A stretch of DNA of 64,000 bases from Clostridiaceae bacterium (GTDB lineage: Bacteria; Bacillota; Clostridia; Tissierellales; Sporanaerobacteraceae): contig JAHXQP010000024.1 in NCBI GenBank assembly GCA_019391515.1, forward strand, positions 62,001-126,000, read 5' to 3'. Below the pieces are notes generated by a model, which was not told where the DNA came from, ran no database searches, and saw nothing but the letters and a program-made list of their open reading frames with translations. Position numbers and translations under genes: made by a program. How positions within the stretch are numbered: the stretch's first letter is position 1; the number at the start of each line of letters is the position of its first letter. This document shows, one piece after another, positions 44,867-52,426 of the stretch.

Positions 44867-45751
44867 CTAATTGTCTTTTCTTAGAAAACTCCATTTAGTT
44901 TCTGCTGTAATTATGGCTATTAGAACTATTAAACATCCGAAGAAAAGCTTTAAAGTAAACTCTTCTCCTAGTAACAATACAGAAAACAAACTACCAAAGA
45001 CAGATTCCATACTTAATATTATAGCTGTATGGGTAGATGATGTGTACTTTTGGGCTACATTTTGAATTCCAAAAGCTATTAGAGTACTTACAACCGCTAA
45101 GTACAACATGGAAAATATAATTTCATTGTTCATAGAACCCATATCCACTTTGAATACTAATGCTACTATTAAAGAAAAAACTGCTGCTGCTGCAAATTGA
45201 ATTATAGTAAGTATAATAGGATCATGCTCTTTTGTAAAATATTCTATTGCAATTATATGACAAGCAAAAAATACTGCACAAATCATTGTAAGTCCATCAC
45301 CTAAGCTTATAGACAAGCTTTCTTCAAGACTTAATAGACCTACCCCTATAAAACATAGAATAGCTGCTATAAATCCATAAATATCTGGTTTTTTCTTTGT
45401 AAGAGCCCAATACAAAAATGGAACCATTACAACATAACTTGCAGTTATAAAGGCTTGCTTACTTACAGTGGTGTATTTTAAACCAATAGTCTGGGTAAGA
45501 AAAGCCATAAATAAAAACACTCCAATAATACTTCCTGCTTTGATATCTTCCTTAGTTGTATTTTTAAATCTCTTCCAAAATACTAAGGCCATTAATACAG
45601 CTGATAGTGAAAACCTTAAGACTAAAATATAGATAGGATGGATAAAGTCTAATGCATTTTTTATAACTATAAATCCACTTCCCCATATTATTGCCACTAA
45701 AAGTAAAGATAAATCCGCATATAGGCTTTTCTTTTTAGTTAAAGTCTTCAT
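44867..45751 (-). CDS. EamA/DMT-superfamily transporter
   Basis: The 294-aa protein has ten predicted membrane helices in two EamA halves. The first is ADLSLLLVAIIWGSGFIVIKNAL through FIGVGLLSLEESLSIS; the second is LGDGLTMICAVFFACHIIAIEYF through ESVFGSLFSVLLLGEEFTLKLFFGCLIVLIAI. Drug/metabolite transporters often export amino acids or related metabolites; substrate unknown. A GG-N10-GC sigma54-type promoter 130 bp upstream closely matches the one before nhaC. Confidence 0.88.
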   Translation of the reverse strand: MKTLTKKKSLYADLSLLLVAIIWGSGFIVIKNALDFIHPIYILVLRFSLSAVLMALVFWKRFKNTTKEDIKAGSIIGVFLFMAFLTQTIGLKYTTVSKQAFITASYVVMVPFLYWALTKKKPDIYGFIAAILCFIGVGLLSLEESLSISLGDGLTMICAVFFACHIIAIEYFTKEHDPIILTIIQFAAAAVFSLIVALVFKVDMGSMNNEIIFSMLYLAVVSTLIAFGIQNVAQKYTSSTHTAIILSMESVFGSLFSVLLLGEEFTLKLFFGCLIVLIAIITAETKWSFLRKDN

Positions 45752-45878
45752 TTAATTCCCCCTCTTATATTATTTTTGTTTAATTATGTAAATATTTCTT
45801 GTTCCTTTAAAACAAATAGAAAAATAAACGTTTTCTAGTAATTTCATTGTCTTTAAATACAATCCTATATTATATAAT

Positions 45879-45895
45879 TGCAATATGTATGCCTA
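45879..45895 (-). promoter_or_regulatory. Sigma54 promoter of the EamA gene
   Basis: On the minus strand TAGGCATACATATTGCA has GG (-24) and GC (-12) separated by exactly 10 bp. The core GGCA and TTGCA match the sigma54 consensus TGGCAC-N5-TTGCA. It is nearly identical to the nhaC promoter. The start codon lies about 130 bp downstream. Confidence 0.72.
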
Positions 45896-46078
45896 AATCT
45901 TAACAACCTGTTCCCTTCTAATAAAATGCACCTTTTAAAGCTAATTAACATATTATTTTTATACGTTAAACTGCAAAATTTCAATCACTAGACTTTTATG
46001 TTTAGTATTGTAAAGCTTAGATTCATTGAGATTTGTGTAGAAAATAGAGGAAATATGAACCGCCACCTTTTCAGCGCT

Positions 46079-46098
46079 AATGCAAATCTATTTGCATT
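46079..46098. promoter_or_regulatory. Inverted repeat upstream of the EamA sigma54 promoter
   Basis: AATGCAAA (46079-46086) and TTTGCATT (46091-46098) form an 8-bp palindrome with a TCTA centre, about 185 bp upstream of the -24 element. On the minus strand it reads ATTAATGC-AAAT, resembling the arm ATTAATGCTCAAAT of the larger repeat near nhaC. Possible activator site. Confidence 0.45.
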
Positions 46099-46115
46099 AA
46101 TCTGTTTTATAGGAT

Positions 46116-46155
46116 AAAAATATACAGTAGTTTATATAAACTACTGTATATTTTT
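46116..46155 (-). terminator. Terminator of nhaC
   Basis: A 19-bp perfect stem (46116-46134 with 46137-46155) lies just after the nhaC stop codon, with A and T runs on either side. Confidence 0.9.
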
Positions 46156-46157
46156 AT

Positions 46158-47591
46158 TTAAGCTTCTTCAGCTATTCCTTTTTTTAGATCCTTAACTATT
46201 GGTTTACTCTTATCTAATGGAGCTAACGCCAAACCAGTAAATCCATATATAGCTGAAATAATAGGATTGATTAGACCTAAGAAGTGGAATCTTCCATATT
46301 GAAATGCACTAATACCAAGAGTAGTTTTGTACATTCCACCACAAGTAGACCAAGGTACTAATCCAGAAGTCAATGTACCAGCATCCTCTAATACTCTAGA
46401 TAAGTTCTTAGGATCTAAATTCAACTCTTCATAAACTTGTTTATACATTTGTCCAGGGATTACTATTGACATATATTGATCTGCTGCCATAAAATTCATA
46501 GCTATACAAGATACAATATTTGATAACACTATACTTCCCCTAGTCTTACAGTGTCTAAGTATTACAGCTATTATAGTATCCAAACAACCTATTTTCTTAA
46601 CCATTCCACCAAAAGCTAATGCACACATAACTAGAGAGATCGTTTCCATCATTGAAAGAAGTCCGCCTCTATTTAATAATGCATCTACCATTTCATTTCC
46701 TGAATTCAATTCAAATCCATAAAATAAAGCATGCAATACTTGTGACACATCGCTTCCTTGCCAGAAAGAGAATATAACCCCAATAACTGTTCCACCTAAC
46801 ATTCCCGGTATTGCAGGAACTTTAAATATAATCATTAATATTACTGATAATGGCGCTATAAATATCAATGGACTAACATTGAATGTTGCTTTTATTGTTT
46901 CCAATATAGCATTTATTTGACTAGTATCTACTGTTGTTCCTTTGTATTTAGAACCAATAAGTCCAAATATACCTACAGAAATTATAAAACTTGGTACTGT
47001 AGTATATAACATATGCCTTACATGATCAAATACATTAACTCCAGCTACTCCTGCAGCTAAGTTTGTACTATCAGATAATGGTGATAGTTTGTCCCCAAAA
47101 GAAGCTCCCGAAACTACTGCCCCTGCTGTTATAGCTGGAGGTATTCCTAATCCTGCTCCTATACCCATTGCAGCTGTACCCATAGTTCCTGCTGTAGTCC
47201 ATGCACTTCCTGTGGAAACAGCGATTACTGCACATATAACAGGAAGTAAAAATAAAAACATACTTGGAGTAAAAAGATTTAGACCATAATAGATCATACC
47301 AGGTACTACACCGCCTGCTATCCATGTTCCTACTAAACAACCTACTATCATAATAATGAAGTTTGCTTGCATTGCCATAGCATTTGTTTCTATCATGGCT
47401 TCTTCCATCTCATCCCAATTATACCCTAAACGTTTTCCTATAAAAGCTGTAATAGCAGTACATATTATTAGTGGAATTTGAGGTGCTGAGTCATAAACTA
47501 TAACCCCTACTAACATAAAACAAATAAGACAAATAAATGGTACTAATGATAACATTAATGATGGTTTTTTTGTTTGATTTAAACTTTCCAA
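46158..47591 (-). CDS. nhaC: NhaC-family Na+/H+ or organic-acid antiporter
   Basis: The 477-aa protein starts at TTG 47591 after AGGGAG. About 11-12 membrane helices carry NhaC signatures: TGSAWTTAGTMGTAAMGIGAGLGIPPAITAGAVVSGASFGDKLSPLSDSTNLAAGVAGVNVFDHVRHM, and near the end DAGTLTSGLVPWSTCGG. Members exchange Na+ for H+ or, as MleN, malate and lactate. A sigma54 promoter and a large inverted repeat lie between it and the sigma54 activator gene upstream, so it is probably activator-controlled and not simply housekeeping. Substrate is uncertain. Confidence 0.9.
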   Translation of the reverse strand: MESLNQTKKPSLMLSLVPFICLICFMLVGVIVYDSAPQIPLIICTAITAFIGKRLGYNWDEMEEAMIETNAMAMQANFIIMIVGCLVGTWIAGGVVPGMIYYGLNLFTPSMFLFLLPVICAVIAVSTGSAWTTAGTMGTAAMGIGAGLGIPPAITAGAVVSGASFGDKLSPLSDSTNLAAGVAGVNVFDHVRHMLYTTVPSFIISVGIFGLIGSKYKGTTVDTSQINAILETIKATFNVSPLIFIAPLSVILMIIFKVPAIPGMLGGTVIGVIFSFWQGSDVSQVLHALFYGFELNSGNEMVDALLNRGGLLSMMETISLVMCALAFGGMVKKIGCLDTIIAVILRHCKTRGSIVLSNIVSCIAMNFMAADQYMSIVIPGQMYKQVYEELNLDPKNLSRVLEDAGTLTSGLVPWSTCGGMYKTTLGISAFQYGRFHFLGLINPIISAIYGFTGLALAPLDKSKPIVKDLKKGIAEEA

Positions 47592-47743
47592 TTTTTATCT
47601 CCCTTCTCTTTTTCCTAAATTTTTCCGTTTTGCTTAGTTTTGCTTATAAATAATATTTATTCTACTTATTAATTTTTAAAAATCACCACCTTGTCCAAAT
47701 ATCAAAAAATAAAATAATTAGGCATCTACATTTATTAAATAAA

Positions 47744-47760
47744 TGCAATATCCATGCCTA
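47744..47760 (-). promoter_or_regulatory. Sigma54 promoter of nhaC
   Basis: On the minus strand TAGGCATGGATATTGCA has the invariant GG-N10-GC spacing and strong GGCA/TTGCA cores. It lies about 150 bp before the nhaC start. The surrounding 47716-47763 also contains nested inverted repeats (AATTAGGCAT/ATGCCTAATT and CATTTATT/AATAAATG). Confidence 0.78.
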
Positions 47761-47772
47761 ATTTTGTCTAAC

Positions 47773-47824
47773 AGTATATTAATGCTCAAATGCTGATTAA
47801 TCAACATTTGAGCATTAATATACT
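47773..47824. promoter_or_regulatory. 52-bp inverted repeat, candidate activator site for nhaC
   Basis: Arms of 20 bp (47773-47792 and 47805-47824) are perfectly complementary. The 12-bp centre contains a further palindrome TGATTAATCA. It is not followed by a T run on either strand, so it is not an ordinary terminator. It lies just upstream of the nhaC sigma54 promoter and 75 bp after the activator gene. Confidence 0.6.
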
Positions 47825-47899
47825 ATCTTTCATGGAAAATTTATATTGCCAATATATTAACAATTAATTATTTTTCGGCATTTTTCTACAAAAATATAT

Positions 47900-49357
47900 T
47901 TATTCTACATTTTCAATTTCATATTTTTTTATTTTATATTGGAGAGTCTGTCTTTTTATTTTTAGTAATCTTGCCGCTTCTGAAACATTTCCATCAGCCA
48001 TATCTAATGCTTCTAAAATAAGCTCTTTTTCAACTTCTATAATTCTTTCTTCATAGCTCTTATCTTTATTAATTTTAAGAATTTTTTTCATTCTTTTTCT
48101 GTTGTTTTCATTTATAATGTGTTTCGGTATATGCTTTATTTTTATTATATTTTCTCCACAGTCTACTTTAAGGTTGATCATTGATTGTATAATTACATTT
48201 TTTAATTCCCTCACATTACCTACCCAAGGATAGTTTACAAATAATTTCCTAACTTCAGGAGATAGTTTAACCGATTCCATATTTAAAAATTCAGCATTTT
48301 GATCTATAAAATATCTACTTAAATACAATACATCTTCTTTCCTTTTTCTTAATGGTGGAATTTCTATATAAATCTGAGATATCCTATAAAAAAGATCTTC
48401 TCTCAATTTCCCTTTATTTATTAATACTAAAGGTTCCTTATTTACATTAGCTATAACCCTTACATCTACTTTTATATCTTCTTTTCCTCCTAATCTTCTT
48501 ACATAACCTTCTTCTATTACTCTTAGAAGTTTGGCTTGAGGATAAACAGGAAGAGAATTTAATTCATCTAAAAAAATTGTTCCTCCATCTGCCATCTCAA
48601 ATAAGCCTGGTTTACTTTCTGCTCCTGTATAAGCACCTTTCTCCGTTCCAAAAAATATAGATTCTAAAATATTTTCCGGTACAGCTGCACAGTTTTGTGC
48701 TATAAAAGGTTTATTTTTTCTATAACTTGAATTATGAATACTTTGGGCAAGTATTTCTTTACCTGTGCCTGTCTCTCCAAATATTAGTACATTATAATCA
48801 TATTTAGAAATAGCTTCTAATTTATTTATATTTTCTTTTAATTCTATATTATTAGTTTTAAAATCTTTAAACCTATAGTAATTAACCCCTTTTTTTTCTC
48901 TGTCCTTTTTAAGCATAATATCTTTAGAGCTATACCACCTATTAAATGTCTCATATAAACTGCCTATTGAATCTATATCTAAGGCAAATTCAACCACTCC
49001 TTCTACTTTTCCATTTTTAATTATAGGAATATTAGTGACAATGGCATAAATTTGTTCCCCTTTATTGTTTAAATAACTTTGTATATTATTGTATATAGGC
49101 CTACCAGTTTCAATACATTTAAACATTGTACTATTCTCATAATTAAAACTTGGAAAAATATCAAAAATAAATTCACCAATAACCTCTTGATTACTAAGTC
49201 CTTCTAACTTCTCAATGGCTTTATTATAATAAAGTATGGTTCCTCTATAATCTATCACGTCAATTCCTACATTAATATTATTGAAAATAATATCAAATAA
49301 TTCTTCTTTTAAAACTGGAAATTCCATTTTGGAATTATAATCTTCAGTTTTTTCCAT
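47900..49357 (-). CDS. Sigma54-dependent activator with PAS sensor
   Basis: The start is set at ATG 49357 (485 aa) because GGGAGGGAG precedes it. Layout: PAS domain at about 15-130 (VGIDVIDYRGTILYYNKAIEKLEG), AAA+ domain from about 175 with Walker A FGETGTGKEILAQSIHN, the sigma54 contact loop EKGAYTGAE (GAYTGA, a tolerated variant of GAFTGA), Walker B GGTIFLDELNSL, and a Fis-type helix-turn-helix at the end (NVSEAARLLKIKRQTLQYKIKKY). No receiver domain, so the PAS domain probably binds a small ligand. It likely activates nhaC directly downstream and possibly the EamA gene. Confidence 0.93.
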   Translation of the reverse strand: MEKTEDYNSKMEFPVLKEELFDIIFNNINVGIDVIDYRGTILYYNKAIEKLEGLSNQEVIGEFIFDIFPSFNYENSTMFKCIETGRPIYNNIQSYLNNKGEQIYAIVTNIPIIKNGKVEGVVEFALDIDSIGSLYETFNRWYSSKDIMLKKDREKKGVNYYRFKDFKTNNIELKENINKLEAISKYDYNVLIFGETGTGKEILAQSIHNSSYRKNKPFIAQNCAAVPENILESIFFGTEKGAYTGAESKPGLFEMADGGTIFLDELNSLPVYPQAKLLRVIEEGYVRRLGGKEDIKVDVRVIANVNKEPLVLINKGKLREDLFYRISQIYIEIPPLRKRKEDVLYLSRYFIDQNAEFLNMESVKLSPEVRKLFVNYPWVGNVRELKNVIIQSMINLKVDCGENIIKIKHIPKHIINENNRKRMKKILKINKDKSYEERIIEVEKELILEALDMADGNVSEAARLLKIKRQTLQYKIKKYEIENVE

Positions 49358-49649
49358 TCTCTCCCTCCCTTGATCTTCTATTAAATGCAAATCATATTTA
49401 GTTAGAAAAAAACTTTATTTTAATCTAATAAGTTAATATTTTATCAAAGATATGATAGCTTTTCTTGTTTTTTAATACATTTAAGCGACTTTTTACAAGG
49501 TATTGATAGATATGATTTATATGGAAAATAAGTGAGGTATTTCCACGGTTCTTGAGGAAAAACGACTTTTAGTTACTATATATTCTATTACAAATATAAA
49601 TAAAATCAATGCTTAATACTTTTTTAAAATAAATTATTATAAACATAAA
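49358..49649. other. AT-rich intergenic region, no gene seen
   Basis: Between the activator start and the hsp20 terminator I find no frame with a ribosome site, no clear promoter and no repeat. Confidence 0.5.
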
Positions 49650-49686
49650 AAATACAATAGTTTCTATTTTAGAAACTACTGTATTT
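49650..49686 (-). terminator. Terminator downstream of hsp20
   Basis: A 17-bp stem with one mismatch (49650-49666 with 49670-49686) is followed by a T run on the minus strand, about 80 bp after the hsp20 stop codon. Confidence 0.75.
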
Positions 49687-49763
49687 TAAGTTATTTGTTG
49701 TATAATTATAAATTTGAATCCGTTTTGAATGCTTCTATATTTACTTCATAAACCTTTTTTAAT

Positions 49764-50213
49764 TTATTCTATTTCTATATGGTTACTTTTAGATTTTTCA
49801 GATTCATCTTTTGGCAATGTAATATATAAAATGCCATCTTTAAATTTAGCCTTTATTTCATCTTCCTTTATATTATTTACATAGAAACTTCTTTGGGAAA
49901 TTCCTCTTTTTATTTCTCTTCTAATATAATTTTCTCTTTCTTCTTTAATTTCTTCGTCTCTTTCTACAAAAATTGTTAATAAATCATCTTTAAGTTCTAA
50001 TTTTATATCTTTTTTATCAACACCTGGAATTTCTGCTTCTAAAATATATTCTTCATCATTTTCTTTGATATCTACTCTTATACTTTCATTATCCATAGGT
50101 ACAAAACTTGGAAAATCTACACCATTAAAAAATTCTTCTACTATAGAATTAAACATTTGATCCATAGTATTAAAATTTCCTCTTCTATATGGTGTTAAGC
50201 CAAACATATACAT
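49764..50213 (-). CDS. Hsp20/alpha-crystallin small heat-shock protein
   Basis: The 149-aa protein has a short N-terminal arm (MFGLTPYRRGNFNTMDQMFNSIVEEFF), the alpha-crystallin domain from about residue 45 (IRVDIKENDEEYILEAEIPGVDKKDIKLELKDDLLTIFVE) ending in AKFKDGILYITLPK, and a charged tail with NHIEIE. It holds unfolding proteins in an ATP-independent way. An AGGTG ribosome site and a consensus CtsR operator precede it. Confidence 0.95.
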   Translation of the reverse strand: MYMFGLTPYRRGNFNTMDQMFNSIVEEFFNGVDFPSFVPMDNESIRVDIKENDEEYILEAEIPGVDKKDIKLELKDDLLTIFVERDEEIKEERENYIRREIKRGISQRSFYVNNIKEDEIKAKFKDGILYITLPKDESEKSKSNHIEIE

Positions 50214-50237
50214 TCACCTCCGTAAATTATATATTTA

Positions 50238-50260
50238 TTTGACTTTGACTTTCTTTGACT
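50238..50260. promoter_or_regulatory. CtsR operator before hsp20
   Basis: On the minus strand AGTCAAA-GAA-AGTCAAA (50260-50244) matches the CtsR consensus perfectly, and a third heptad AGTCAAA overlaps at 50244-50238. It lies just after the predicted -10. Confidence 0.88.
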
Positions 50261-50268
50261 TTATATAT

Positions 50269-50298
50269 ATTATATGCATTTAGCCTGTACTGTGACAA
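50269..50298 (-). promoter_or_regulatory. Promoter of hsp20
   Basis: TTGTCA (50298-50293), an 18-bp spacer and TATAAT (50274-50269) on the minus strand, directly upstream of the CtsR operator. Confidence 0.75.
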
Positions 50299-50420
50299 AT
50301 CTTCTATACATTAATTATCATATGCTATTAATTATTTTATTTGAATATTTAAGTTTATGTCCATTTTTCTCATGTTTTCTATTTAATTTACAATATTATA
50401 AATTCAATCATATACAAAAT

Positions 50421-50449
50421 AAAAATAGGTACATAACGTACCTATTTTT
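50421..50449 (-). terminator. Terminator of the 41-aa gene
   Basis: A 12-bp perfect stem (50421-50432 with 50438-50449) with an ATAAC loop ends in a T run on the minus strand, 23 bp after the small gene's stop codon. Confidence 0.85.
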
Positions 50450-50472
50450 TAACATTCATTATATTTATACTA

Positions 50473-50598
50473 TTATAGATCTCTATGTGTATAGAACTCA
50501 ATAAACATTGAGTTTAGCAAATTCTCTTTTTTTGATTCTTTTTTAGATGTTTTATTTACATTTCTATACTTTCTATCATGGGGATAAGGTATCAACAT
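50473..50598 (-). CDS. Unrecognised small basic protein (41 aa)
   Basis: The frame starts at ATG 50598, 8 bp after AGGAGGCG. It encodes MLIPYPHDRKYRNVNKTSKK, then a Lys/Glu-rich stretch, and ends SMFIEFYTHRDL. No membrane segment or Cys; strongly charged. I do not recognise a family. A promoter (TTGTAT-18-TATAAT, 50658-50629) precedes it and a clean intrinsic terminator follows, so all signals of an independent gene are present. It sits between hsp20 and the D-cysteine desulfhydrase-like gene. Function unknown. Confidence 0.6.
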   Translation of the reverse strand: MLIPYPHDRKYRNVNKTSKKESKKENLLNSMFIEFYTHRDL

Positions 50599-50628
50599 TT
50601 GATTCGCCTCCTCAGCTCTTCTATATAT

Positions 50629-50658
50629 ATTATATCTCTTAAAAGGCTAAGAATACAA
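50629..50658 (-). promoter_or_regulatory. Promoter of the 41-aa gene
   Basis: TTGTAT (50658-50653), an 18-bp spacer and TATAAT (50634-50629) on the minus strand, about 30 bp before the small gene's start. Confidence 0.6.
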
Positions 50659-50797
50659 ATTTGATATACCTTCATATTATCTATAACTATTCAATATAAA
50701 CCCTAATATTTAAATCAAGCATGTTTTTTAATATATTGCTTTAATTGGTTCTATATACCTCCTGGATGTATTTTAATTAACAATTTATGATATTTTA

Positions 50798-51859
50798 CTA
50801 ATCAAATATATCTCCAACTATTTCTTTCTCTGCAAATAATCCTGTTCCTCCTCCTGTATGCCAAAATACTACTTTACTACCTTGAGGAATTATTCCACTC
50901 TTTACATAGTCTATAAGGCCTGACATAGCCTTTCCTGTATAAACTGGATCTAAAATAATACCTTCTTTTCTTGCAAAGTATTTTATAGCATTAGAAGCTT
51001 CTTCTGTAGGAATTTCATATCCTTTACCAACATAATTTGTATCCACTTTTACACTATCTTTAGATATAGTTTCATTTACGCCTAATAACTTCAATGCATC
51101 ATTTGCTAACCCTGCTACCTTATCTTTATATTCTTCCTCTTTTGGACTAGCTGCTATTCCAATTACATTTGTATCAGAATCAAGTAAACTAACACCTGCT
51201 AATATTCCTGCCAATGTACCCCCACTACCTGCTGTAACAAATAAATAATCTGCATCTCCTACATGGTTTTCTTCCAATTGAATATATAGTTCTAGAAGTC
51301 CCTTAATAAATCCTAATGTACCTACTGGTGTAGAACCTCCTACTGGTATTTCATAACAAAACTTTCCTTCAGATTCTAATTCTTTAATCCTTTCTTTAGC
51401 CTTCTTATATGCAATTTTTCCTCCTTCTGTTTCAGTCATTCCTTCTTCTAATTCTATTATATTGGTTTCTGCACCAAGAACTTTATCTAATAGTAAATTG
51501 CTTTTTAAGTTGGCCATATCTGGAGATACTAGGGCCAATAAATAAAGTATACAATTCAAACCTAATTTATTACACGCTGTAGCCGTTTGCATTGCATGAT
51601 TTGATTGGGTAGCTCCATGAGTAATTATATAGCTTGATCCTTTGTCAATAGCATCTCCCAATAAAAATTCTAATTTTCTGATTTTATTTCCTCCAAAAAC
51701 ACTAGGTCCAGTAATATCGTCCCTCTTCAAGTATAGTTCTATTCCTAGCTCTTCAGAAATTTTATTTACTTTATATATTGGAGTTGGAAAGTATCCTAAC
51801 TGAGCTTGAGATATACTTTCAAATAATTTTTGTTTTTCTAAAACTCTTTCCTTATTCAT
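50798..51859 (-). CDS. D-cysteine desulfhydrase-family PLP enzyme
   Basis: The 353-aa fold-type II PLP enzyme has YFPTPIYKVNKISEELGIELYLKRDDITG, the PLP lysine K59 in FGGNKIRKLEFLLGDA, HGATQSNHAMQTA, and the phosphate-binding GSGGTLAGI. This is the ACC deaminase/D-cysteine desulfhydrase family; the likely reaction is D-cysteine to pyruvate, H2S and ammonia, though related members act on other D-amino acids. It lies beside amino-acid fermentation genes. No terminator was seen after it. Confidence 0.85.
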   Translation of the reverse strand: MNKERVLEKQKLFESISQAQLGYFPTPIYKVNKISEELGIELYLKRDDITGPSVFGGNKIRKLEFLLGDAIDKGSSYIITHGATQSNHAMQTATACNKLGLNCILYLLALVSPDMANLKSNLLLDKVLGAETNIIELEEGMTETEGGKIAYKKAKERIKELESEGKFCYEIPVGGSTPVGTLGFIKGLLELYIQLEENHVGDADYLFVTAGSGGTLAGILAGVSLLDSDTNVIGIAASPKEEEYKDKVAGLANDALKLLGVNETISKDSVKVDTNYVGKGYEIPTEEASNAIKYFARKEGIILDPVYTGKAMSGLIDYVKSGIIPQGSKVVFWHTGGGTGLFAEKEIVGDIFD

Positions 51860-51928
51860 AAAATCCGCACCTTCTTTTTAATTAATTAACCACTATATCT
51901 CTATTCTATCACTTTATTAGAAAATATT

Positions 51929-52285
51929 CTAATTATGAATTTTTTCTACTCTATCATTTCCTTCTTTAAGTCCTGTTTTAATTTCCCAATGAATAACAAA
52001 AGTCAATATAACTCTTAACACAACTACTGCTGAAAGTATTATAAATTCATCCAATGTTCTAATAATAACTGTTTTCAAAATTTCTGCCGCCAATTTAAAC
52101 TCTAAGCTTAATGCTAACCCCTTTGCCAATTCGATTTTTAAGCTTTCATCATTGAAATCAAATTTGTTTTTTATAAATTTTATAAAAATTTTTAAAGAAG
52201 CAAATACTATTACAAATACTCCTATAGTTTCTAATATACCTGTTATATAAGGTATTGTTTTTTCTAAAAATATTTCTATTGCCAA
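51929..52285 (-). CDS. DUF1622 membrane protein
   Basis: The 118-aa protein has three membrane segments (about 13-36, 55-75 and 78-100) and the family pattern ETIGVFVIVFASLKIF, KIELAKGLALSLEFKLAAEILKT and ILSAVVVLRVILTFVIHWEI. DUF1622 proteins are small integral membrane proteins of unknown function. GGGAG precedes the ATG. Confidence 0.82.
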   Translation of the reverse strand: MAIEIFLEKTIPYITGILETIGVFVIVFASLKIFIKFIKNKFDFNDESLKIELAKGLALSLEFKLAAEILKTVIIRTLDEFIILSAVVVLRVILTFVIHWEIKTGLKEGNDRVEKIHN

Positions 52286-52373
52286 TTTTATCTCTCCCTT
52301 TATTAATTTAGACCTTTTTCATCCAAGTTCTATTATAACAAAAAAATAGTAAAAATATATTTATTAGAAAATA

Positions 52374-52415
52374 AAAAAGTTGCCAAAACTATTTAAATAG
52401 CTTTGACAACTTTTT
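52374..52415 (-). terminator. Terminator after butyrate kinase gene
   Basis: A stem with outer AAAAAGTTG/CAACTTTTT (52374-52382 with 52407-52415) continues inward with two mismatches. It lies 11 bp after the buk stop. Confidence 0.8.
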
Positions 52416-52426
52416 ATTCAATAATT

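Noticed and set aside
46045..46070. ACCTTTTCAGCG as another copy of the iorAB/brnQ activator site
   Set aside because: Only about eight bases (GAAAAGGT) match, and the AAATGGG part is missing.
50274..50504. 76-codon plus-strand frame between hsp20 and the 41-aa gene
   Set aside because: It covers the hsp20 promoter -35 and the terminator of the opposite-strand small gene, with AT-driven Tyr/Ile/Phe composition and no ribosome site.
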